A stretch of DNA of 64,000 nt, taken from Diploscapter coronatus. Its lineage: Eukaryota > Nematoda > Chromadorea > Rhabditida > Rhabditidae. Both the position numbers and the translations under genes were made by a program. The stretch spans positions 8,579,201 through 8,643,200 of the forward strand of contig OZ038422.1 in the NCBI GenBank assembly GCA_964036155.1, given 5' to 3'. The notes below the pieces were generated by a model that saw nothing but the letters and a program-made list of their open reading frames with translations, ran no database searches and was not told the DNA's origin. Of the stretch, positions 44,493-55,500 are shown in pieces (position 1 is the stretch's first letter; each line of letters opens with the position of its first letter).

Positions 44493-46357
44493 ATGTCCCG
44501 AGATTCTCGATCGAAACTGCCCCGATTTCAGTCGAGCAAGGACGCGATCGGCTACTTCGAGAAGAATTCCAGAGTCAAGCTATGCGATTTGCAGGTAAAA
44601 ATTTTTTACTAGACTTTTTCCTGAAAATGAAATGGTCAATTTCTTATTAATTTCAGTAGAAATGCTGAATAATTTAGCTTGGTTTTTTTTTTCTAAATTC
44701 ATTGCAACTAGCAAAAAATGCGATTTACAGGCTCCCCGCACAAACACAATATCGTGGAATTGCGAGGGCAATCGATTGGCCTGTGGCTCGTCCGACAGAC
44801 GTGTCGCGATCGCCTCGTTCGAAGTCGGGGGTCGACTCAAATGCACCTACAATGGATCCCCGCATGATGGATCTGTTGAATATGTATGGTTTTATTACTC
44901 GTCGAAATACAATCATTTCTAAACTAGACAGAAATCCTGCTTTGTAGTTCGCTTTCACCATTTGAGAGATCGCAATTTCCTAGTGAATATACTAATTTCA
45001 GGTCTCATTCCACAAAAAGGATCCGAATCAATTCGCCTCAGCGAGCACAGACAAGAGTGTCTGTATCTGGGACGTCCGACAGCCTAAGACCCACACTAAA
45101 GTCATCACGAAAGGTTGCTGCTTGCATTTGTATTTTATCCTGAAGTGATAGGAAGATTGACGAATTAGCAAGTATGAGTGAAAAGAAGTATCGATTTATG
45201 ATATTTTCACTTCTGAAATTATATCGGATCTCGTGGGCGAAAATTCCAAGATAATCCCCCTTTCAAAACCTGTCTCAAATATATTTTTCTTTGGTTTTCA
45301 AACTATCATAATTGCAGGTCCAAACCTGTATGTGAATTGGTCTCCCTGTGGAAAATATCTGATCTTTGGAGATAAAGATGATAAGCTTTCTCTGATCGAC
45401 ACAAGGACCTATTCTCCTGTCAAAGTATGACATCTTATCATTCTCTTTAAAAATCCATCCATGTCCAGGTTCACGAATTCAAAGTGCAGGTCAATGAGCC
45501 GGCCTTCCATCCCTGCGGAGAGTACATTTTCGTCACTACCGAAAATGGAAAACTCGAGGTTTTCAAGTAGGTTTTCATAAATTGAAGTTTTATGTCACTC
45601 AATATTATTTTTTTACTTTCTTGAAGGAAAAGATATCCTACTCTTTCGGGTAAAAATTCACCCACTTCAAGAGTTTGCATTTGTTTTGGAATAGCTTGAT
45701 TTTTTTCTTAAGAAAAAATATATTCTCAGAATTCCAACTCTGGAGCACTGCATGTCAGTGCAGGCACATGCTCAGCAGGCGAATTGCCTGGCGATCGCGT
45801 TCAATCGAGACGGGTCGAAGATGGCCATTGGAGGGGCTGATGGACTCTGCTCCATCTGGAACACCGAACAGATCATTTGTGAGAGGACACTCAGCAGGTA
45901 TTTTAATCGAAAATTTTGAGTACACTTCCTCAGATCTCAATTTTACCGTCTTCTCAAGCTTACGAAGTCCAAATCTATGAATTCCAGATTGGACTACCCG
46001 ATTCGAGCGATTTCGTTCAGTTGCGACGACAAAATCATAGCCACTGGAAGTGAAGACCCATTCATCGATTTGGCCTATGTTGAAGATGGTGAGTTTTTTC
46101 CAATTGTAAATCAGGAAATTCGGAATATTCAATGTTCTCAATGTAACTGACAGTTATTCACTTTTGTCATACTGAAAATTTTCTCGAAATTTGAAATGAA
46201 AACCTTTTCAGGTGCGCGAGTACACGAACTGAAGACAGACTCGGTGACGTATTCCCTTGCCTTCCATCCGAAGCACATGCTGCTCGCCTATTGTGCCTCG
46301 CTGAGCGAACGAGACAAGGATGCTGGACTGGTCAAGATTTTCGGATACACTACGTGA
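44493..46357 (+). CDS. thoc-3: THO complex subunit 3 (WD40)
   Basis: A 328-residue model (human THOC3 351) from exons 44493-44594, 44731-44883, 45002-45113, 45318-45424, 45469-45566, 45730-45897, 45988-46088 and 46212-46357. It is a seven-bladed WD propeller of the THO/TREX complex, which couples transcription to mRNA export in the nucleus. Typical blocks: TNTISWNCEGNRLACGSSDRRV; FASASTDKSVCIWDVRQPKT; LYVNWSPCGKYLIFGDKDDK; NCLAIAFNRDGSKMAIGGADGLCSIW; and the near-diagnostic LDYPIRAISFSCDDKIIATGSEDPFIDLAYVEDG. The ATG lies three bases after TTTTTTCAG, suggesting trans-splicing. An AATAAA at 46529 ends the gene. Confidence 0.93.
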
Positions 46358-46714
46358 TGAGTAATTCTCCCTATTCATTTTTAACTTATTTGTTAGACCT
46401 TGTTGAATTCAGAAATGATGGAAGCTAATTTTTTTGCCAAAAAAACAGCAGAAAATGTCTGATAGCTTCTTTATCTTCCAACATGTCTGGATTCTACGTT
46501 TTCAAGTTGTTTTTCATGGTCGTTTTTGAATAAATTCATCGGATCTCATTTCTTTATAACAATACTTCAATTTTTGGGAAGACAACTTTATTTTTGAAGT
46601 GGGAAAAAACTGCATAACAAAAAGAAAGTGTAGGCAGAAACAAACATAACAAACGGAATTGAGACTGAGACGCTGCACAGCTCAGCAGCTCAGTGAATGA
46701 AGGAAGGGGTCGAT
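46358..46714. other. Convergent 3' region of THOC3 and RPS26
   Basis: 357 bp holding the plus-strand AATAAA of THOC3 at 46529-46534 and a minus-strand AATAAA for RPS26 at about 46587-46592. No other feature. Confidence 0.7.
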
Positions 46715-48611
46715 TTAGGAGCGCTGAATGGCGCCAGGGGCGTTGCCAGGACGAGGAGCTGCAGAGCGCTGTCCGAAACGCGGAGGAGGGTTGCGGTCTT
46801 TGCGAGCCTCACGCGACCTGAAACATGGTCGAAATTTAGTTGCTGAATCTGCCGACTGTTTCTTGGAGAAGAACAAGATAACTTCCCTAGTATTTCAAAA
46901 CAAGATAAGATCAAGTTTTTTTTCTGAAAGAAAAATGTAGTCCCTATGGTTTTTCCCAACTGTCAATGCACCATCGGCGCTGCAGAGAGATCAAGAATAT
47001 AGGGACCGCGATCGGGCATCGCCCCACCCGACTCGGGGTGAGGAGAGCCGCTCAACCGGATGATCCTCGATACGGTGGACCGCACAAATCCCTTACAGAC
47101 AAAGGGCAGCGATGCTCCACAACGCAGACACGAACGGAAGCACGAAGCAACCGACATGAATGCACGTATCGAGCAGAACGATTTTTAGAATTCTTACAAA
47201 GTAAAAATATTCGTTCGGATGATTGAAGACGAAGAATCAACACAAACCTGTTTCTGACGACTTTGCTGTGAATGGCGCAGGCAACGCAGTAGTGCAGCTT
47301 GTGATAGAGCTTCGGCATCGCGTACGCTTAAATTATTTCATTTCACTCACGATTTTTAAAAATTTTCAAAATAAAAATGACAATTTCTATATATGAAGAA
47401 CGTTTGAGTGAGGTTGAAATGAGTTGCATTATATATGAAGACGGATTTTGTCATTCGTTGCCTTGAACAAATGATACATGTTATCAAGCACTCTATTCGA
47501 CTTACTCTGATAAGCGGAAGCATCTCCGATGTCTCTGACGGCGGCCGCCTCGACGATGTTCCTCACCACGAACTTCTTGATCGCCTTGTCCTGAAAATAA
47601 ACAAATTAACTCTCTTCTACATATTTCCTTCGAATTTTATAGAAAATTTGTAATTTTTGATCTGTTCTCCGTATGGTTTTTCCCAACTGTCCGGGTGCCA
47701 TCGACACTGCAGAGAGACCAAGAATATACGGAGAGGAGACCGGGCATCTCCCCTAGATGAACTAGAGGAGAGCCACACAGCCGCGATGCTCTGCGACGCG
47801 GCGGACCGCACAAATCCCCTATTTGGAAGGGCAGCGATGCTCCACTCGAATGCAGCGACGAGTACCACGAAGACACTCGAACGCTGCATCACGCGTCGGG
47901 GAAATCAAGGAGCAAATTGAAAACCTTTGTGCTTTTGCAAGGTGAAAATGGGGAATTGCCTTCTTACAGCGGAAAGTCGATTCTTTTTCTACTTGCTTTC
48001 ACACGGTTGATTAGAGAAACTTGCATAAGACATGGAAGAGAGAATGTTCAAAAATTTGCGAGTTCAGTTTTTTACAAATTTCAAAACTCACATCTTCGAG
48101 CTGGTTGAGTAGTAAGATCTTAGAGAATCGCACAATAATAAAGTCTGCATCGATAAGGAAAATGTATGGCAGGCCATCTTATGTGGGCGAAAGTGGAATC
48201 ACTTGCAAGTCATGGAATAGGAGATGGATATTCGAATTTACGGAAAAGTGCTCGCAAGGCATGAGGATAAGTCTTTTTTTGGAAACTAAAAACATCAACG
48301 CATAATAACTGCTAAATTCCAAATAAACCATTAAGAGCTTTTCTCCCCAAGTCATAGAAATTACCCTAGACAAACATGGTTTCAACTTCTCGATTTTTAT
48401 ACTTTAATGATGCTCTTGCGCAACTGAACTGCCTATGCTAGATGGAAATTGAGTCACTTGAATCAGTTAAATTACACAAGACCCTAATTTACTTTCCCCC
48501 CATCGGCCCGATTACCTTAGGACAGCAGCGTCCGCAGTTGGTGCATCGGATGAAGGACACGCGTCCGCGATTCTTCTTCGACCTGCCGTGGTTTCTTCTC
48601 TTCACCGTCAT
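46715..48611 (-). CDS. rps-26: Small-subunit ribosomal protein eS26, snoRNA host
   Basis: A 120-residue model from minus-strand exons 48516-48611, 47506-47590, 47248-47326 and 46715-46817. It matches eS26 throughout: [40 protein letters not shown] and [11 protein letters not shown] (the zinc-binding cysteines); [22 protein letters not shown]; and [13 protein letters not shown]. eS26 sits at the 40S mRNA exit channel, contacting the 3' end of 18S rRNA. Introns are large for a ribosomal protein gene (925, 179 and 430 bp), and introns 1 and 3 each carry a structured RNA in the same orientation. A GATTTCAG acceptor precedes the ATG by 17 bases, consistent with spliced-leader addition. Confidence 0.96.
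46933..47170 (-). ncRNA. U17/snR30-like H/ACA snoRNA in rps-26 intron 3
   Basis: Intronic RNA in the host-gene sense. On the minus strand the 3' hairpin closes with GGUCCCUAU/AUAGGGAC, carries AUAUUC in the left side of the pocket (plus 46995-47000) and AAACCAU in the right side (plus 46946-46952), and is followed at once by an ACA box (46936-46938) three bases from the predicted 3' end. U17/snR30 is defined by two such conserved motifs, m1 (AUAUUCCUA) and m2 (AAACCAU), in the 3' hairpin pocket; m2 matches exactly, m1 in its first six bases. U17 acts in 18S rRNA processing rather than pseudouridylation. Upstream are hairpins at 47008-47022 and 47025-47040 and the block GGACCGCACAAATCCC. The 5' end is approximate. 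The H box was not located with confidence. Confidence 0.75.
47660..47893 (-). ncRNA. U17/snR30-like H/ACA snoRNA in rps-26 intron 1
   Basis: Paralogue of the intron-3 RNA, also host-sense. On the minus strand the closing stem is CCGUAU/AUACGG, with AUAUUC (plus 47722-47727) and AAACCAU (plus 47673-47679) in the pocket and an ACA box at 47663-47665. Compared with the other copy, three helices keep pairing although both strands changed: closing stem 47669-47674/47726-47731, hairpin 47735-47739/47747-47751, and hairpin 47752-47756/47762-47768. Single-stranded blocks (GGACCGCACAAATCCC and AGGGCAGCGATGCTCCAC on the plus strand) are nearly identical. The 5' hairpin closes with ATGCAGCG (47850-47857) and CGCTGCAT (47882-47889). 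ORFs across it are shadows. Confidence 0.78.
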
Positions 48612-49388
48612 TGCCGATTTTGTAACCCTGAAATCGCAAACAATCATCATTCTTGGAAGCGATGCAAAATACGGAAGCAATCCGACTTTACAAAACAGCG
48701 TGATTTAGACAAGTGTCAGGAGAAAATGTAGAATGTCAAATGCAAAAGTGCAAAATGCAAGTTTTCGAGAACACTTTGACTTCAGAATCATGCTAGCCTG
48801 ATTTTGTCGTGAACATTCTGTACTAGAAGAACAAGTCGTTCTCCAGAAAAACGGGAAAAATAAATCCGAGACGGCGAAAATGTAGCTTCAAAACTTCGAA
48901 AAAGAGCATCAAAAATCTCAATTCTGATCGAAACAAGTGCGATTGATCAGGAGACATTCTTGGAATAAATTTTGCAAGAAAGAAATTGGGAAAGTTCGAA
49001 GAAATTGAAAAGAGAAAAGAAGTTCAAAGTATTAAATCGTAAAATTGCAAAAATTCTGGCCTAATTCAAGAAATTCGCCCAAATTATTGGGTAATCGAAT
49101 GGGTAATGCGTCGATTGTCGTCGTGGATGAAGGATTCAGAACTTCGAAAAGTGGAATTCACGAAATCAGAAAAATAAAAATCGAAATAGTCCTAAAAATT
49201 CCAAAGCACAAGAAGAATACACCGTACCGAAAAGGAGGCGGGGAGGAAATGCAGCGAGGGCAGAGTTGAATGCGAAGTGGGCGGGGCGAACGCGTTATCG
49301 CTATGGAAACGAAAGAGAAGGAATGAAGAAAGGAAAATGAACGGATAAAATTGGGCGATGAATATTTGAAGGATTTGTGAGATTTCCG
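48612..49388. promoter_or_regulatory. Divergent upstream region of rps-26 and tmem-107
   Basis: 777 bp between the RPS26 start (-) and the TMEM107 start (+), so it contains both promoters. Nearest RPS26, a GATTTCAG acceptor (minus strand, about 48628) suggests trans-splicing. An ORF starting ATGGGTAATGCG at 49099 does not connect in frame to TMEM107. No gene is called. Confidence 0.5.
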
Positions 49389-49933
49389 ATGCTCGATCAG
49401 ATCTCCTGCTACTTCACGACGGTTGTCGGGCACGGAATATTTGTGTTCTTGCTATTTTTCAACCAGGCAAGCTCATATTTTCAACAATTTCCTACAAAAA
49501 CAATGCTATTTTCTGTAAACTAACCATTTTCTATTCATACTGTAGTGCGAAAAAGAATTCAGGATCCATTTCTTCTGGCCTCCCTGCCTGCAGGAAGCAC
49601 CCAAATATCCGAGCAATCTCGGGTGTCCTTCGCAGTTCTGCTGGCCTTGTTCATAGTCACAGACTTGGTCGAAGTGGCCAATTTGACAATCGGAGTTCCG
49701 AGGTGTATACTTTTTTTTTTCAAAATAGTGCACTTCTTGATTACAGTAGCCGATTAATCATGTTTTCGACGACTTGCCACGCCCTGTCTGCCCTGTTTCT
49801 GCTCAAATTCTCCATCGACCTCCACCCTGTCAGCCATTTCTGGTGGCTCTTCGGACTTCTCTCCGTGCCTCCCTTCATTATAGCTCTTTCAAAAATCGCT
49901 CATTCTCTACTACCAAATAAAGCATCTCGCTAG
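49389..49933 (+). CDS. tmem-107: TMEM107, ciliary transition-zone tetraspan protein
   Basis: A 134-residue model (human 140) from exons 49389-49466, 49563-49702 and 49747-49933. Four hydrophobic segments: TVVGHGIFVFLLFF; VSFAVLLALFIVTDLVEVA; FSTTCHALSALFLLKF; and FWWLFGLLSVPPFIIALSKIA. The order and short loops, with the LP..SE..R between TM1 and TM2 and the HA..AL..KF and FWW..G..S.PP patterns, match TMEM107. This protein anchors the MKS module of the ciliary transition zone (known family role). Intron 1 uses a GC donor (CAG|GCAAGC); no GT donor gives the right frame. The chosen ATG heads TM1; no upstream ATG joins it. Confidence 0.75.
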
Positions 49934-50130
49934 TCTTTTTGTAAGCAAAAAATGTAAACGAGAAGGAAATACAGGATATCTGCCGTTGGCAGAATTTTAT
50001 TAATGTCGGGGTTTCAAACGCGACATTCACTAAAATGTCGAAACACAGGATGAAAGTGGAGAGGGTGAATATGAGAGAAGAAGAGGGAGGGTGGTTAGAT
50101 GACTATGCAGAGTGCAGAGTGCGAAGCGAG

Positions 50131-51693
50131 TCAGGAACAGGAGGTCTGACGGCGCAGCTGGAAGAAGGGAATGGGGCAATTGGAGTGGGTTGGAGGGTGG
50201 AAAGAAGAATTGATGAGGGGGTTGGCTGATTTGGCCGAAGGGGGGAGGAATCTGGCAGGGAAGGTGGGGAGAATCTCGGGCAGGTCGAGCACGATCGAGC
50301 GGATCGAAGTGGGCGGCAACACGGCGAACGGCGACTGCGAGTAGCGCAGCATCTAGATGATCTGACAGTCACCATTTCCTTGCGAGCAAGAAAGACGCTT
50401 TGAATATTTTCAGAAAAATCGGAACTCGAATCAAACAATGCAATCAGATTTCAGGATCATTATTTTTCATCGAATCTTGGAATTCCTTCATCTCAACCGA
50501 CCTGCTCCCTATCGTACTCGACGCCAACGCGCATGTGCCCATTTTCATCGAGAATCGAGACGAGACGTCCTCCGTGCAGGGCCGCCGTCTTGCTCACTAC
50601 CTGTAAACGGCATTCTTTAGGGAAGAACGCTGTAGTTGGATAAAGGACACGAGTCATCACTTCATTGGTTCCATATATCCGTCGCTAGCTATTAGGGTGA
50701 GGGAACAAAGAAGTGGGGGAAGAAATACGACAGTCGGCATGTCTAATACAGGAACCGATTTAATTCATAATTCTGCTATCTTCTCTCGACTTGCCTTAGG
50801 CGTGTTGGCTTCCATTCTGCTTGCAGTCTCGTCGCCCCTCGCCTTATCAATCTCTTCTCCTTCCTTCTTGCTCTTCATTTCTGCCTCATTCTTTCCATTG
50901 CTCTGCCCATTCTTCCCATTCAACTCCGTCAATTCAGTCGGCCCCAATTCAAACAGAAGCTGTTTTTTGCGCTTGCTCACTGCCTCTCCGCAAGCTGCCG
51001 TAGACGAGTCCAAAGTGCGGCGGGACGTCTGCAGAAGAAACAATTTGTCACTTCGTTGAACTTCATGACGTTCACAAGAACTGTCAAGAGTTGCATGTTA
51101 TGTGCTTAGGTACACGAAACAGAAAGAGTCCCGCAGTGTTGCGTGCGTCCGGGAACTTTTTTTTCTCAATCTTACCTCTCCATGCAGGTTGGCAGCCTTC
51201 CCTATGTCGATTTGCCTGTCCCTGTCCCTCCCAATCGAGATCATTTCGTCGTCCCCTCTGCATTGGCTTCGCGTCTTCTGCAGCTGTCTCTCCCTCTGCA
51301 GTATCGCTTCCGAAGGTCCATTCTGAAAATCAACAAATCCAGATCACGCGACGACGAATTGCGAAGATGGAAAATGACACAAGAACAGTGCAAAACTCGG
51401 CTTCTCTCAGTTTTCGCATTATTTCCTCTTTTGAGCAAGTGACTTTTCATAGAACTTATTTTCTCGCGACGTTTCACTTTCCCTACCAAACTTGCCTTCT
51501 CTTGAGTGGACGGTGCCTGGAGCATGACCTGAAGGCCTGCGTACAGCGAATCGACCGGGTAATTCGAGGACTGGTTGAGTGGCTGCAAGAAATCGAACCA
51601 GTTTTGGACCTTGGGATTTTTTTCAGTTCTTGAGAATTGAAGATTTTCCCATGTCAAACTCACCACGTAAGACGTGTTTTTCTCCTTGCTCAT
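50131..51693 (-). CDS. Protein of unknown function
   Basis: I do not recognise this protein. A 284-residue minus-strand model from exons 51664-51693, 51487-51609, 51176-51322, 50795-51028, 50502-50600 and 50131-50352, all in phase. Visible blocks: VQNWFDFLQPLNQSSNYPVD near the N-terminus; a charged segment with DDEMISIGRDRDRQIDIGK; a Lys/Glu/Gly/Asn-rich low-complexity middle (KNGQSNGKNEAEMKSKKEGE); a compact block VVSKTAALHGGRLVSILDENGHMRVGVEYD; and a Pro/Ser-rich C-terminus (YSQSPFAVLPPTSIRSIVLD). No signal peptide or membrane segment. Codon third positions in the blocks are C/G-rich, as in neighbouring real exons. Intron 4 has a GC donor (AAG|GCAAGT); intron 2 could use GAG-AAG|GCAAGT or the GT nine bases later. 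The last exon start is the weakest point. Confidence 0.6.
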
Positions 51694-52520
51694 CCGGTTG
51701 CTGGTAGAACGATTTTGGTAATGAAGTCGGAATGAGCGATCGGAAATGAGTGATTTTCGAAAATGACTATTAAAATTTTCGCCGAGCATTATTTTCGAAA
51801 TTGCAACGTGCAAAGCAACAATTTCGAAAGGCAACAAGTCTTGGACAAAAGAAACTAGAAAAAATTTATTTTACGCATTAAAAAACACGACAAAATCATA
51901 ACAATCGTAATCGCAGATGATTTTGGAAGGATAATTTGTCCAAAATGTACGAGGTTGCCATTTTCATAGGCATTTCAGAGCTACTTTGAAGGCAGAATCT
52001 TGACAAAATTGGACAGTTCAATGAGAATTTTCAGCTAGAAAGTCTTTGAAACAAAAAAAAAGAAATCAAATTCATCACTAACCCGTGGAGAGAAAATGGA
52101 GGAACAAATTGAGAGAAAGAGGAGGAAAGAGTAACAATGGAGGAGGAAAGAAAAAGAGAAAGAGCATCACAACGAACAAATGAATAAATTGGCTATTTCA
52201 AAACAGACTTTCTAAATTCAGAGACTTTCATTTTTGATAAACCCTCAGTATTTATCCTGTGGTGGAAATCAGATGTAGAGGTCTACATATCATCAAATTG
52301 TATTGATGAATGATTCAAGGGTAACTCCACGGATCAAGCATTTGGGAGAAATGAATGTTACGATTTCAATGGAACATATTTTGAATCTTCGGTTTAAAAA
52401 GAGAAACCCGTCTTTTCAATAGCCGCTATTCAGATATAAGTTGGACTTACAAACATCGAGTCGAGGAAATGGAAAGATGTAGTGGATGAACCGGACTGGA
52501 GTGGGGGAAAAGGGAATGAC
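51694..52520. other. Intergenic region between the DNAJA gene and the unknown gene
   Basis: 827 bp, AT-rich with a GA-rich patch at 52085-52165. It should hold the DNAJ 3' UTR and the promoter of the upstream minus-strand gene. No ORF or repeat of note. Confidence 0.5.
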
Positions 52521-55500
52521 TTAGCTCTGCTGACACTGAACAGCCTGGGGACCGCCGTGATGTCCATGGTCGGAATAGCGACCGCGGGAGGACTGCCGCG
52601 CCAGCTCAATCAGCTCGAACACCTCCGCGTCGTCGTCGATCATCACTTCAGCTGAAAGATAACAATTTATGCTTTTATTCATTTCGACGTGTAGATGTCC
52701 TCTTCGTACTAGTTTTATCCTATCACGACACTGCAAATCGCAAGATTTAACAGGAAAAAAGCATAGCGCTAATAGATTAAGAAAAGGTGGGATACGAGAT
52801 CTTTCCTCATATCATTCTGCCATGTCTTACGGTCTACATGCTGACTTTATCATTGTAAAAGAAAAGAGGAAAGTGATTCCTCTAAATTCACTAGGGTATT
52901 TGAAAAATAGCATCTTTTCATCTTAACATTTCAGAAAATTAATATTAGAAACAAATAAAGCCTACTCTTTCCAGGCAGAATGGAGGAAATCTTGCGGATG
53001 TTTGCTTGATCCAACGAAGTGGGGAACTCCACGTCGAATTGCAGAATCAGATCGCCCTGAAATTTTAGCATGTTTTCATGCAATTAAAAGGTATCCTTGC
53101 TTTCTGAATCTACTTTTTCAATCCCGTTTTTCATATCCGAAAAGAATAAACAACTTCATTTTTCCACGAATTTAGGGGTTGAAATGTGAAGGGAAGGAAA
53201 AAATAATCTGATGGCAATTACTCGTTGTCGGTTATCAACTATCATAAATGCAGAGGCTCAGACTTGGGGAATTTCGAACCGAAGTTAAACGCATGAACGA
53301 GTCTTATCGAAAGATAAAAAAGTTTTCTTTCCATCTCTTGACAAAGCACTCCATCTGGTTTCTTGAGGCTAACCGCGATTCGAAATTTCTCAAGTCTACA
53401 GAGATAGAATGAAGAAATAATCCTCAAATTTTCGCTAAGAAATGAACTTTTTGCATACCTTTTCGGAAGGAGTCCTCTTCATGGGCATTCCTTCGTTGTG
53501 GACGACCTTCATGGTCTCGTGAGGAATAACTTCCCCAGGCAGCACTCGGAAGAATAGAGTTCGTCCATCCAGGGTCTTGATTGTCCGCGTGAAACCGCAC
53601 AAAGATTCCACCAACTGAAACAAACGCTATCATCTTTCTGATGAATAATACATTTTCAGAGAAAAGAACTTTTCCTCCCAATGAAGTTGAATAGAAAATG
53701 AAAAATCTCAAAAATATTCATTTCACTCGTCGCGTTCTTTATTATAAGATAAAATAATGAGACGCAGAGGAGATTCAGTGTTTTGATCTGTCCGGTATCA
53801 TTCTTTTGAAAAGTTGAATAGAAGTTTCCACCCTAGCATTATTTTAAAAAAAATATTTTCCTCTGAAATGTTCAAAAAAATATTATCGCCATTTTCCTCA
53901 GCTGTTTATTCTCATATGTCACTCTATCTTATTTCTTTGCGCATAATTCATACGCGCAATGTTCGCATTTTTATAAACGAGTTATAAATCCATTTGACCA
54001 ACACTAGTTTTTAGCTACTATCCTCCTCACTTTCTAGTAAAATCTCTTAAAAGTAGGAAAATAACTAGCCTGAATTTTGAGTGGCATGATGAGATTATCG
54101 TCGACCCGCTTGAATTGGCTGTGCGCCTGAAATCTTCCTCTTCATTCCTTTATTCCTCAAATGGTCTCGCCTTTTCATCGAGCACGAAAATGATGTCTCC
54201 TGCAGGCAGTCCGGGATGCTCGTCCCCCTGCTTCTCGAACACGATCCTATCCTCGTCCTTCATACCCTTCTCTATCTTCACCTCCAGAATCGACTCTTCC
54301 GCGTGCTGCAAAACGTGTTCATTTGTCAAAATCTCAGCTATTTTGCAAGATTCAATCAACAAAGAGATTCGTTTTTTACATCTGCACGAATTCATGGCAA
54401 AATACAGGTTTCTTTGAAAAAGGCATAAGATCTGCATTATTGTTTTGAACAGCAATTTAGCCAAAAAATTAATCCACTTTACTCATGCTTAGAGAAAGGT
54501 AATCTTGTGGCTGATTTCGAAGAATTATGAAAATATTGCTTTTAAAATCTAACCATTTTCTTCGCATTGCACTTCTTGCAGCGATCCTTTTGAGGAATGA
54601 TCTCTCCTTGACCATCGCAGCTGGGACAAGCCGACTGCATCTGCTGAACCATCGGACCCATCCGAACCACTCTGCAAGTCATTCATTCATGTTTGGTTCC
54701 ATAGTTTTGACCGTCGCTATATTTATCAGCATTTTTCATAATTCACAGTTTTGTAAGGTCTGTTAACGCCGCGCAACAAAGCGGTTATTCGAGCATAGAG
54801 AGGCACGGCCCAGTGATTGTAATTTCTTTTTTGACGAAATAGTATCTAATGAAGGGGGTCCCCACACATCTTTTATAACCTTTTTTAGCACTCCCAGGTT
54901 CTCGATAACCGATTTTTCCGAGTACTAATATCTCATCTTCCAAACATCGAATTGTTTTCCTTCTTCACATGATCAGGTAAATCATGTCATTGCATGGCTT
55001 ACTACTCACCTGATAACAACGCCATGTCCATCGCAGTCATCGCATTTCTTCACAGATCCCGCAGCCCCACCCCGACCATCGCAATCGCGACACACAACCG
55101 TGCGGGTCACCTGAAATTGATCGATTTTCAGAGAAAGTACAAGCGTGAATAAATCTAAGAAAGTGAATATAAGTTAAATTATCTTCAACTTATAAAAAAA
55201 AAAAGATAAAGATAAGTGTGCTTTTAATGAATTTAAATGAGACATGAAATCACAATATGAAGCATTTCATTTTTTCATTAGGGGTTGGTTTGTTTCTGGA
55301 GAAGAATTTACCATTTCTCTGGGACAGGAAAATAGTATCAAAACCATTATGTGCGAAAACTATTCCCACACTTTACATCATAATTGTCAACTTTATATCG
55401 AGATCGCCTTTCATACGTACAATAAAACAAGTCGCGCTACAATCCCCTAAAATCTTGGCTCTAGTCAAAAATGAGTGTTCTTTAGTCCTTCATAAAATGG

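Noticed and set aside
46966..47226. Plus-strand ORF over the intron-3 element
   Set aside because: It overlies the structured U17-like RNA; the change pattern between the two copies preserves stems, not codons.
47657..47920. Plus-strand ORF over the intron-1 element
   Set aside because: Same reason: it is a shadow of the structured RNA and does not align with the frame of the other copy.
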